DNA from: Alphaproteobacteria bacterium
Lineage (GTDB): Bacteria > Myxococcota_A > UBA796 > UBA2385
Length of the DNA stretch: 64,000 nucleotides
Assembly (NCBI GenBank): GCA_020632755.1
Contig: JACKEY010000017.1
Coordinates: 52,403 to 116,402 of the forward strand
Reading direction: 5' to 3'
The notes under the pieces are model-generated. The model was not told where the DNA came from. It was given only the letters and a program-made list of their open reading frames with translations, and ran no database searches. The stretch's first letter is position 1. Every line of letters begins with the position of its first letter. The position numbers were made by a program, and so were the translations under genes. Below are positions 39,026-45,715 of the stretch, piece by piece.

Positions 39026-40225
39026 ATGCTGATCCTGCTCGCCCTGTCCGCCTGCGATCGGACCGCGGCCTCGGTCGACGAGTCGCTGGTCTTCTTCGCG
39101 CCCGATGTGTCCGCCGACGCCCTGGCGGCCGGGTTCAGCGCGGGCCAGCCGCTGCTGGTGGGCAGTCGGATCTGCGGCGACCTGTCGGGCAGGGACCAGG
39201 ACGCGGCGCTGAGCGCGACCCAGGTCGCGGCCTGCTACGCGCAGTCCGTGGGCGGCGGGGCGACCCTGGACGCCGACGGCTGCCTGCAGATCGACGGCGC
39301 CGGCGAGATCGAGTGGGCGCTGACCTCGCTCGGCTGCACGGCGGACGAGCTGGGCTTCGCACCGGTGGACGATCGGTTCCGGTTCTCGGCCGTGGACGGG
39401 GCCGACGTCGCGGCGACCTGGGACTTCTGGGCCGAGCGCGGGGTCGAGGAGGGGCAGCTGGTCATCGACGGCGCCGTCCCCGACGACTGGCTGCCGGGCG
39501 AGGGGGAGGCGCTGCAGGTCGTGGCAGAGGAGGCGACCGCCGTGCCGGTCGGTCTGTTCACGGGGGAGGGGGAGCAGGTCGCCTGGGTGCCCGACGAGGC
39601 GACCCTGGACGGTGCGACCCTGGACAGAGCGGGCGTGGGCCTGGACGACAACCGGGTCGTGGCCACGCTGGCGGCGGGGCAGGCGGCGGACGTCGTGCTC
39701 GACCTGCACGGCGTGCACGGCGCCATCGGGACCGTGGTCGGCGTGGACCCCGCGGACGTCGTGTCCATCGAGATCGTGCCGGCCTACTACCCCGACGATG
39801 CCTGGCGCACGCCGGCCGGCGCCCGGGCGGTGCTGCGCACGGCGGACGGGGCGCCCGTGTTCGGGGCGCCGGTGACCTGGGACGTGACGAAGGGGGCGCT
39901 GAACGTGCAGCCCGTGAGCGAGGACCTGGCCACCGACCTGATCCAGCTGGGCGACGACTGCGTGAAGCCCGGCAAGCGGACCGGAACCCGCTCGGCGGTG
40001 GTCACGGCGGCCTGGGCGGACCTGTCCGCGACCGCAACGCTTTCGTGGACCCAGCCAGACGATCTCGCGGCGGTCCTGGGCGAGGCCGAGCTGCAGCAGG
40101 CCGACGAGAACTGGGTGCGACCCGAGACCTGTGTCGGCGGCTGCGGCTGCGCCGGCGCCGGGCCGGCGGCCGGGTGGCTGGGGCTGCTGCTGGGGGTCGT
40201 GGGGGCGGTGCGGCGGCGGGGGTAG
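39026..40225 (+). CDS. exported protein with MYXO-CTERM-like C-terminal sorting signal
   Basis: A 399-residue exported protein with a very short lipoprotein-like signal (MLILLALSAC, Cys10). The body is beta-rich with several Cys and no recognised domain; one section (VVLDLHGVHGAIGTVVG, DGAPVFGAPVTWDV) resembles an Ig-like bacterial domain. The C-terminus GGCGCAGAGPAAGWLGLLLG then VVGAVRRRG is a MYXO-CTERM-type tail: Gly-Cys motif, one membrane helix and a cluster of Arg. Having both a lipobox and this tail is unusual. Ends before a cluster of GC hairpins. Confidence 0.75.
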   Translation: MLILLALSACDRTAASVDESLVFFAPDVSADALAAGFSAGQPLLVGSRICGDLSGRDQDAALSATQVAACYAQSVGGGATLDADGCLQIDGAGEIEWALTSLGCTADELGFAPVDDRFRFSAVDGADVAATWDFWAERGVEEGQLVIDGAVPDDWLPGEGEALQVVAEEATAVPVGLFTGEGEQVAWVPDEATLDGATLDRAGVGLDDNRVVATLAAGQAADVVLDLHGVHGAIGTVVGVDPADVVSIEIVPAYYPDDAWRTPAGARAVLRTADGAPVFGAPVTWDVTKGALNVQPVSEDLATDLIQLGDDCVKPGKRTGTRSAVVTAAWADLSATATLSWTQPDDLAAVLGEAELQQADENWVRPETCVGGCGCAGAGPAAGWLGLLLGVVGAVRRRG

Positions 40226-40235
40226 GCCCCCCTCC

Positions 40236-40413
40236 GCCGGCTACGCCGGCACCTCCCCCCGCATCGCGGGGGGAGGGACGGAAACCCGGAGCGAACCCCT
40301 CCCCCCGCATCGCAGGGGGAGGGACGGAATCCCGCCACGACCCCTCTCCCCGCATCGCGGGGGGAGGGACGGAAACCCGGAGCGAACCCCTCCCCCCGCA
40401 TCGCGGGGGGAGG
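40236..40413. repeat. four 24-base GC hairpins at 46-base period plus a fifth hairpin
   Basis: Hairpins with arms ctcccccc and ggggggag around gcatcgc centres start at about 40252, 40298, 40343 and 40388 (period 46, 45, 46). The first and third spacers are identical (gacggaaacccggagcgaac). A smaller hairpin GCCGGC-TAC-GCCGGC lies at 40236-40250. The array fills the gap between convergent genes. It looks like a REP/BIME-type array that may also act as a terminator; spacers are too alike and short for CRISPR. Confidence 0.75.
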
Positions 40414-40438
40414 TGGCCCGGAGGGCCGGAGGGGGGCC

Positions 40439-41212
40439 CTACTCGACCTCCAGCAGGTGCTTCCAGTACCGCTCCGGGCACTCCAGCATGCCGCGGGTGA
40501 TCTCGTAGTGCTTCGTCTGCTCCAGCGTCGTCGGGCGGATCTCCCCGCCGTCCAGGGACAGGAGCCGCGCCCCGGGGAAGGTCATCAGCAGCGGTGAGTG
40601 GGTCGCGATGACCACCTGGGTCCGCCCGGTCCGCACCGACCGCGCCAGCATGGCCAGCAGCGAGAGCTGCCGCTGCGGCGACAGGGCCGACTCGGGCTCG
40701 TCCAGGAACAGCAGTCCCTGGTTCGCCCGGTTGTGCAGGACGGCCAGGAAGGACTCGCCGTGCGACAGCTGGTGCAGCGCGCGATCGGTGAAGATCGCGT
40801 CGCGGTCGTTGCCGTAGAAGTGCTTGCCCCCGCTCGAGTGCAAGCGCTGCGCGAAGCTGGCCTGCAGGTCGGCGCGGAACAGCCAGGTGCGGCTGGGGCG
40901 CTCGCGGAACATCGGCCGCATCGCCCGGGCCAGGACCGAGTCCTGGCTGTGGGGCAGGTCGTGGGTCATGCCGCGATGCTGCGTGTCGCCGCCCGTGGCC
41001 GGGGCTCCCGCGAGCACGGCCATCGCCTGGAGCAGGGTCGACTTCCCGCAGCCGTTCTCGCCCACCAGGATCGTGACCGCCGTGTCCAGCTCGATGCGCA
41101 GGTCGCGGACGACCGGCAGGCTGAACGGGAACTCGTGCCAGGACGACACCCGCTCGGGCACAACGTAGGCGCCCTCCAGGAAGGGCGGCGGCAGGCGGGG
41201 GAAGGGGGGCAT
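40439..41212 (-). CDS. ABC-type (AAA_21-like) ATPase, stand-alone
   Basis: A 257-residue soluble ATPase with Walker A GENGCGKST (51-59), signature LSHGES, Walker B LLFLDEPESALS and H-loop ATHSP. It lacks membrane or coiled-coil parts, like the small RecF/YbaB-neighbour 'AAA_21' proteins that appear in toxin-antitoxin and defence loci as well as in housekeeping settings. It is on the same strand as, and 41 bases downstream of, the six-cysteine array and could be its last gene. The hairpin array lies just beyond its stop. Confidence 0.85.
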   Translation of the reverse strand: MPPFPRLPPPFLEGAYVVPERVSSWHEFPFSLPVVRDLRIELDTAVTILVGENGCGKSTLLQAMAVLAGAPATGGDTQHRGMTHDLPHSQDSVLARAMRPMFRERPSRTWLFRADLQASFAQRLHSSGGKHFYGNDRDAIFTDRALHQLSHGESFLAVLHNRANQGLLFLDEPESALSPQRQLSLLAMLARSVRTGRTQVVIATHSPLLMTFPGARLLSLDGGEIRPTTLEQTKHYEITRGMLECPERYWKHLLEVE

Positions 41213-41253
41213 GGGGGGGATGCTACGCGGGGAGGGGGCCGGTGCCGTCGGAA

Positions 41254-41541
41254 TCAGCAGCCGTCCCCCGTTCGGAGACCCCCGCCTTCGTCCACGCAGT
41301 CACAGGCGATCTCGGTGGCGGTCCACTCGGGCAGCGCCTTGTCGGTGACGACCGCGCCCTTCCAGACCTGTCGGTCTTCATCGCAGGCGTACGCGCCGAG
41401 AGACTCCGGTGGACAGAGGGCGCCGGTCCAGTCGGCGCCGCAGGTCTCGGTGTCTTCGACGGTCTCGGTGTCTTCGAAGGGAGGGGAAGGGTCCTTGTCG
41501 GCCCCGGTGCAGGCGAGGAGCCACAGCAGGGTCAGCTTCAT
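41254..41541 (-). CDS. six-Cys small exported lipoprotein, family A copy 1
   Basis: A 95-residue lipoprotein. Signal MKLTLLWLLAC gives Cys11, then TGADKDPSPPFEDTETVEDT, then CGADWTGALC, ACDEDRQVWKG, IACDCVDEGG and a final Cys. The pattern G-x2-C, C-D-x4-V-W, C-x-C-V-x3-G is shared with all small genes up to 45715. In this copy the Cys after VWK has become Gly (VWKG), leaving an odd cysteine; copy 2 (44499-44786) keeps it. The ATG at 41541 overlaps the family B stop (ATGA). No function is known. Confidence 0.8.
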   Translation of the reverse strand: MKLTLLWLLACTGADKDPSPPFEDTETVEDTETCGADWTGALCPPESLGAYACDEDRQVWKGAVVTDKALPEWTATEIACDCVDEGGGLRTGDGC

Positions 41542-41918
41542 GGGGCCACCGGTCGGTCGCTGTTTCCGGTGTCCCAGACACACTCGGGGCGGTCCGAACG
41601 GACGCCCGCTTCATCGATGCAGTCACATGGGAACGGGTCGCTCCGCCGCCAGTAGTAGTCGGGGTAGTCGGTGCGATCGGGGGGTGATGCGACACAATGC
41701 CAGACGACACTGTAGTCGTCGCAACGCCATCGGTCCTCCCACGCGCTTGGACACGGGGCTCCGTACCACTCGCGCGGGCACACGCCCTCGGGGAACTCGT
41801 ACCCGGACCCACTGTCGGACGACGACGATCGTGCGACCCCGCCGGCAACGACGCTGCAGAGCAGTGCGGTGGCGACCAGCGCGCGCCGAGGTGGCTTGAA
41901 ACGGGGGCCCGAGGTCAT
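41538..41918 (-). CDS. six-Cys small exported protein, family B copy 1
   Basis: A 126-residue protein. N-terminus MTSGPRFKPPRR then a hydrophobic core ALVATALLCSVVAGGVA, which looks like a signal peptide with cleavage near VAR rather than a lipobox. The mature part contains CPREWYGAPC, RCDDYSVVWHC, PCDCIDEAG and ECVWD, the array's shared six-cysteine pattern. Its stop overlaps the family A ATG by 4 bases. Nearly identical N-terminal half to copy 2 at 44783-45166, with a divergent middle (SAWEDRW versus GDWVHKL). Confidence 0.8.
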   Translation of the reverse strand: MTSGPRFKPPRRALVATALLCSVVAGGVARSSSSDSGSGYEFPEGVCPREWYGAPCPSAWEDRWRCDDYSVVWHCVASPPDRTDYPDYYWRRSDPFPCDCIDEAGVRSDRPECVWDTGNSDRPVAP

Positions 41919-42107
41919 GCCGGCAGTCTACACGATACCCCGCAACGCGGCCGATCCGACAGCGGCGGTCGCACGCGCTCGCGCGGGAGCCGACGGCCTG
42001 TGGGTTGCCCTCGAGGAGGGGGGCCGGGCAGCGGATGGGGCTTCGGTCGACCCGCGTGGGACGAAGCGCAATCTGTCGGGGAGCGAGGGGAGGTGTGGCA
42101 GCGATCG

Positions 42108-42458
42108 TCAGTACCAGCCCTGAAGGCACTCATCTGGGATGTCCTCCCACCCGGTGTCGTTGACATGCGCCCAGATGAACTTCCCGTCTTCGTCGATGCA
42201 GGTGCATGGCGAGCTCGACCGGTCCTCAAGAAGCGGCTCGTCGGCAGTGCCCTGGAGCGCGCTACAGACCCAAAGGGACTCGCACGGGTCACACCATGCG
42301 TACCCGGCTTCATCGGGTATCCCGACAGATGAGCAGACGTCACCGGTCAAGCTGGGACACACGGGGCCGGTGTCCTTCTGGGGTTCGTCTCGATCGCAGG
42401 CGATGGCAGTGGCGATCACCGCCAGCGCTGCGAGGGTGGCGGTGTGTACTCGTTTCTT
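42108..42458 (-). pseudogene. six-Cys family C copy 1, start codon lost
   Basis: Homologous through its length to the 119-residue family C proteins (CPSLTGDVC, YAWCDPCESLWVC, PCTCIDEDGKFIW, CLQGWY). Aligned with intact copies, the ATG GAA CGG start reads AAG AAA CGA here (42458-42450), so the start codon is gone. The first in-frame GTG (42419) would leave an 8-residue stub instead of a signal peptide. CTG CTG directly upstream is the only near-start. The reading frame is otherwise open, so loss is recent or translation starts at CTG. Confidence 0.65.
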
Positions 42459-42515
42459 CAGCAGCTCCGGATTGTGTGGGCGTCCCGTACCATCGCCGCG
42501 CCGACGCCGGACCCG

Positions 42516-42874
42516 TCAGTAGACGCTCTGAAGGCACTCACTTGGGATGTCCTCCCACCCCGTGTCCGAGCCCATGGTATCCCCCCAGAGGAACTTCCCG
42601 TCTTCGTCGATACAGGTGCAGGGCGAACTCGACCGCTCCTCCAAACGGGGGCTTTCGATGGTACCCGGCCCCCGCCCGGTGCACACCCAGAGGGATTCGC
42701 ACGGGTCACACCAGGCGTACCCGACTTCATCGGGTATCCCGACAGATGAGCAGACATCACCAGTCAGGTTGGGACACACCGGGCCGGTGTCTTGCTGGGG
42801 TCGTCGCGCTCGCAGGCGCTGGCAATGCCGACCGCCGCCAGCGCGGCGAGGGTGGCTGTGTGTACTCGTTCCAT
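42516..42874 (-). pseudogene. six-Cys family C copy 2, one-base frameshift
   Basis: ATG at 42874 gives MERVHTATLAALAAVGIASAC ending in the lipobox, then ERDDP. At 42797-42800 the G run has four bases, while the intact copies have five. The frame then shifts and stops after about 14 residues. The other frame continues normally as QQDTGPVCPNLTGDVC to CLQSVY. So the mature part is intact but disconnected from its signal peptide. Phase variation through the G run is possible but unproven. Confidence 0.7.
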
Positions 42875-42928
42875 CAGCGGCTCCGGATCGTGTGGACGTC
42901 CGGCTCGGTTGCGGGGGGCCCGGACCCG

Positions 42929-43288
42929 TCAGTAGACGCTCTGAAGGCACTCACTTGGGATGTCCTCCCACCCCGTGTCCGAGCCCATGGTATCCCCCCA
43001 GAGGAACTTCCCGTCTTCGTCGATACAGGTGCATGGCGAACTCGACCGCTCCTCCAAGAGGGGATCTTCGAGAGCACCCTGCCCCCCCCCGGTGCACACC
43101 CAGAGGGTTTCGCACGGGTCACACCAAGCGTACCAATTCTCATTGGGTATCCCGACAGATGAGCAGGCGTCACCAGTCAAGTTGGGACACACGGGGCCGG
43201 TGTCTTGCTGGGGGTCGTCTCGATTGCAGGCGCTGGCAATGCCGACCGCTGCCAGCGCTGCGAGGGTGGCTGCGCGTATCCGTTCCAT
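42929..43288 (-). CDS. six-Cys small lipoprotein, family C copy 3
   Basis: A 119-residue lipoprotein: MERIRAATLAALAAVGIASAC gives lipid Cys21, then NRDDPQQDTGP and the mature domain with CPNLTGDAC, YAWCDPCETLWVC, PCTCIDEDGKFLW and CLQSVY. The ATG overlaps the stop of the chimeric gene upstream by one base (TGATG), so translation is probably coupled, exactly as copy 4 is coupled to the metallopeptidase. The last 30 residues equal those of frameshifted copy 2. Confidence 0.8.
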   Translation of the reverse strand: MERIRAATLAALAAVGIASACNRDDPQQDTGPVCPNLTGDACSSVGIPNENWYAWCDPCETLWVCTGGGQGALEDPLLEERSSSPCTCIDEDGKFLWGDTMGSDTGWEDIPSECLQSVY

Positions 43289-43488
43289 CAGCAGCTCCGG
43301 ATCGTGTGGACGTCCCACTCGGTTGCGGTGCTCCCGTCTTCGGCGCGGACCCAGCCCGACGCCACGCAGAATCGGTGCGACGAGTCGGCGACGCCGGCCC
43401 CGCTACGCCGCTTGCATCCGTTGCCGAGAAGGGCGGTGCCGAACACCGCCCGTTGAGTCGGCTTCGAGAGGGGGCGACCGAAGGTCAT
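43288..43488 (-). CDS. chimeric gene: family B start fused to metallopeptidase 3' end
   Basis: A 66-residue frame. The first 25 residues (MTFGRPLSKPTQRAVFGTAL) resemble the family B N-terminus (MTSGPRFKPPRRALVATALL). The last 31 residues (SSHRFCVASGWVRAEDGSTA to TIRSC) are identical to the C-terminus of the metallopeptidase at 45715, and 43288-43383 matches 45715-45810 at all but one base. It looks like a recombination product that stayed in frame. It may only be a coupling leader for copy 3, since its stop forms TGATG with that gene. Confidence 0.6.
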   Translation of the reverse strand: MTFGRPLSKPTQRAVFGTALLGNGCKRRSGAGVADSSHRFCVASGWVRAEDGSTATEWDVHTIRSC

Positions 43489-43497
43489 GTCGGTAGT

Positions 43498-43806
43498 CTA
43501 CCCCAGCCTTGGGGCTGGGCAGACGTCGCCGTCGGGTCGTTCGTCACGGGATGGGCTGGATAGTGCGTTCACCGGCTCCGGCCCAAGTGTGTGACCGCGT
43601 GCCACCAGGATGGGCAGCGCTTCGTCGGTGACGACCGCGCACGTCCAGACCTGTCGGTCGTCACCGCAGGCGCGGGTGCCGAGAGACTCCGGTGGACAGA
43701 GGGCGCCGGTCCAGTCGGCGCCGCAGGTCTCGGTGTCTTCGAAGGGAGGGGAAGGGTCCTTGTCGGCCCCGGTGCATGCCAGGAGCCATAGCAGAGCCAC
43801 CTCCAT
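43498..43806 (-). CDS. six-Cys family A copy with replaced C-terminus
   Basis: A 102-residue lipoprotein. MEVALLWLLACTGADKD to VVTDEALP follows family A, with CGADWTGALC, ACGDDRQVWTC and a shortened acidic linker (one EDTET unit instead of two). After DEALP the sequence leaves the family: the C-x-C-V motif is missing and an unrelated stretch (ILVARGHTLGPEPVN to CPAPRLG) ends it. The stop lies in a tagtcta junction also found before family B genes, so a recombination between paralogs is likely. Confidence 0.65.
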   Translation of the reverse strand: MEVALLWLLACTGADKDPSPPFEDTETCGADWTGALCPPESLGTRACGDDRQVWTCAVVTDEALPILVARGHTLGPEPVNALSSPSRDERPDGDVCPAPRLG

Positions 43807-43909
43807 GGTCGCTGGTCCCGGTGTCCCAGCCCCAGTCGGGGGGGCAGGGGGGGGCCGGTGTGGGGGAGGGGGGAGCTGCAGCCTCGAGATGCTTCCGTCG
43901 CGATCGGGG

Positions 43910-44242
43910 CTACTCCCAACCACTCAGGCACGCGCCGGGGATGGTCTCGAAGTCGTCTGGGTCGTACGCGTTCCCCCACAGGATCACTCCATCCGAGCCG
44001 ATGCAACTGCAGGGGAATTCCCAACGAACCAGCTCGCCTTCGCTGCCATCATCCGTGGTGCACTTCCACAGCTCTTCGCACTCATCGCAGTAGCCGAACC
44101 CCTCCGCGCTGGGAATGCCGACGGCAGTGCATGACTGTCCGGCGAGGTCGTCGCATTCGGGATCCTTATCGTTCTGGCCTTGGCAGGCACTGGCGATCAA
44201 CGCTGCCCAGAGGACCATCGAACGGGTCAGGGAGGGACGCAC
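43910..44242 (-). CDS. six-Cys small lipoprotein, divergent family C member
   Basis: A 110-residue lipoprotein from a GTG at 44242, chosen because aggag sits 8 bases upstream and because the extra MRPSLTRS gives the signal peptide positive charge. Signal ends MVLWAALIASAC, then QGQNDKDPE, CDDLAGQSC, YCDECEELWKC, PCSCIGSDGVILWG and ACLSGWE. Spacing matches family C throughout but only about a third of positions do, so it is an older paralog. Confidence 0.8.
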   Translation of the reverse strand: MRPSLTRSMVLWAALIASACQGQNDKDPECDDLAGQSCTAVGIPSAEGFGYCDECEELWKCTTDDGSEGELVRWEFPCSCIGSDGVILWGNAYDPDDFETIPGACLSGWE

Positions 44243-44498
44243 TGGCTGTCTCCTGCCACGGTGAGGTACCAGGCACCTATCGCGCTTCCGTGTCCGGGCG
44301 GCGAAGGCACGAGCTGCCAAACGGCTTCGAGTTCGTCGCCGCGCCAACCGTCGCTCCGTTCGCTCGGGAAGCTCGCGGCCGGCCCTTTGCGAGAGTGCGC
44401 TCCAGCGGGGTCACCCGGCCTGTGGTTCGCACTCGAGCGGGCGCCCCGTGGATGTGTCCTCCGGCCTCTGACCGATGAGACCGCGAGACCCCGCGCGC

Positions 44499-44786
44499 TC
44501 AGCAACCGTCCCCCGACCGGAGACCCCCGCCTTCGTCCACGCAGTCACAGGCGATCTCGGTGGCCGTCCACTCGGGCAGAGATTTGTCGGCGACGACCGC
44601 GCACTTCCAGACGTGTCGGTCTTCATCGCAGGCGTGCTTGCCGAGAGACTCGGGCGGACAGAGGGCGCCGGTCCAGTCGGCGCCGCAGGTCTCGGTGTCT
44701 TCGATGGTCTCGGTGTCTTCGAAGGGAGAGGAAGGGTCCTTGTCGGCGCCTTTGCAGGCCAGGAGCCACAGTAGGGTCAGCTTCAT
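44499..44786 (-). CDS. six-Cys small lipoprotein, family A copy 2
   Basis: A 95-residue lipoprotein, the counterpart of 41254-41541. Signal MKLTLLWLLAC, linker KGADKDPSSPFEDTETIEDT, then CGADWTGALC, ACDEDRHVWKC, IACDCVDEGG and GDGC. All six core Cys are present, plus one at the C-terminus. Its ATG overlaps the family B copy 2 stop by 4 bases. Confidence 0.82.
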   Translation of the reverse strand: MKLTLLWLLACKGADKDPSSPFEDTETIEDTETCGADWTGALCPPESLGKHACDEDRHVWKCAVVADKSLPEWTATEIACDCVDEGGGLRSGDGC

Positions 44787-45166
44787 GGGGCCACCGGCCG
44801 GTCGCTGGTCCCGGTGTCCCAGCCGCAGTCGGGGGGGTCCGTTCGGACGGTCCCGTCCGGATTGATGCACTCGCAGGGCATGGGATCGAGCCGGGTCCAG
44901 TAGAAGTCTGGGTAGTCGGTACGGCCGGGAGGGGTGTCCTCGCACATCCAGACGACTTCGAAGTCATCGCACCGGAGCTTGTGCACCCAGTCACCGGGAC
45001 ACGGTGCTCCGTACCATTCGCGCGGGCATACTCCCTCGGGGAACTCGTACCCGGACCCACTGTCGGATGACGACGATCGTGCGACCCCGCCTGCAACGAC
45101 GCTGCAGAGCAGTGCGGTGGCGACCAGCGCGCGTCGAGGTGGCTTGGAACGGGGGGCCGAGGTCAT
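44783..45166 (-). CDS. six-Cys small exported protein, family B copy 2
   Basis: A 127-residue protein paralogous to 41538-41918. The first 55 residues are nearly identical (MTSAPRSKPPRR, ALVATALLCSVVAGG, YEFPEGVCPREWYGAPC). The middle then differs (CPGDWVHKLRCDDFEVVWMC), then PCECINPDGTVR and DCGWDTGTSDRPVAP. Concentration of change in the middle loop between two conserved flanks suggests diversifying selection or gene conversion at the ends. Confidence 0.8.
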   Translation of the reverse strand: MTSAPRSKPPRRALVATALLCSVVAGGVARSSSSDSGSGYEFPEGVCPREWYGAPCPGDWVHKLRCDDFEVVWMCEDTPPGRTDYPDFYWTRLDPMPCECINPDGTVRTDPPDCGWDTGTSDRPVAP

Positions 45167-45355
45167 GCCGGCAGTCTACACGATACCCCCGCAGCGCGGT
45201 CGATCCGACAGCGGCGGTCGCACGCGCTCGCGCGGGAGCGGACGGCCTGTCGGTTGCCCTCGAGGGGGGGGCTGGACAGCGGACGGGGCCTCGATCCACG
45301 CAGGCGAGACCAAGCGCAACGTGGAGGGGATCGAAGGGTGTTGTGCCAGCGAGTG

Positions 45356-45715
45356 TCAGATCCAGCCCTGAAGGCACTCATCTGGGATTTCCAACCACCC
45401 GGTATCCGAACTGTTCACGGACCCCCATATGAACTTCCCGTCTTCGTCGATGCAGGTGCAGGGCGAATTCGACTGGTCTTCCAAGCGGGGATCTTCGAGA
45501 GTCCCCGGCCCCCGCCCGGTGCACACCCAGAGGGATTCGCACGGGTCACACCAGGCGTACCCGACTTCATCGGGTATCCCGACAGATGAGCAGACGTCAC
45601 CAGTCAAGTTGGGACACACCGGGCCGGTGTCTTGCTGGGGGTCGTCTCGATCGCAGGCGCTGGCAATGCCGACCGCCGCCAGCGCTGCGAGGGTGGCTGC
45701 GCGTATCCGTTCCAT
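45356..45715 (-). CDS. six-Cys small lipoprotein, family C copy 4, coupled to metallopeptidase
   Basis: A 119-residue lipoprotein: MERIRAATLAALAAVGIASAC with lipid Cys21, then DRDDPQQDTGP, CPNLTGDVC, YAWCDPCESLWVC, PCTCIDEDGKFIWG and CLQGWI. The ATG overlaps the metallopeptidase stop by one base (TGATG). It is the copy with the best context and no defect, so the others probably derive from it. Exported and lipid-anchored; possible inhibitor, substrate or receptor of the peptidase, by context only. Confidence 0.85.
   Translation of the reverse strand: MERIRAATLAALAAVGIASACDRDDPQQDTGPVCPNLTGDVCSSVGIPDEVGYAWCDPCESLWVCTGRGPGTLEDPRLEDQSNSPCTCIDEDGKFIWGSVNSSDTGWLEIPDECLQGWI

Larger units (their letters stand above)
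41254..42458 (-). repeat. segmental duplication unit 1 (C-B-A)
   Basis: This 1.2-kb stretch (family C gene, a 189-base gap, family B gene, family A gene) repeats at 44499-45715 with the same order and overlap, and with exactly the same 189-base gap, which is itself clearly homologous (for example ccgatccgacagcggcggtc in unit 1 against tcgatccgacagcggcggtc in unit 2). Confidence 0.85.
44499..45715 (-). repeat. segmental duplication unit 2 (C-B-A)
   Basis: Second copy of the C-gap-B-A unit of 41254-42458. Here all three genes are open, and the unit is directly attached to the metallopeptidase gene, so this is probably the ancestral location. Confidence 0.85.

Noticed and set aside
40252..40413. 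CRISPR-like hairpin series
   Set aside because: Period of 46 is too short, two of three spacers are the same, and no cas genes occur. REP-type hairpins explain it better.
42516..42950. Intact 144-residue gene beginning upstream of the frameshift
   Set aside because: Its N-terminus is unrelated to the paralogs and lacks a signal peptide; a missing G at 42797-42800 explains the sequence better.
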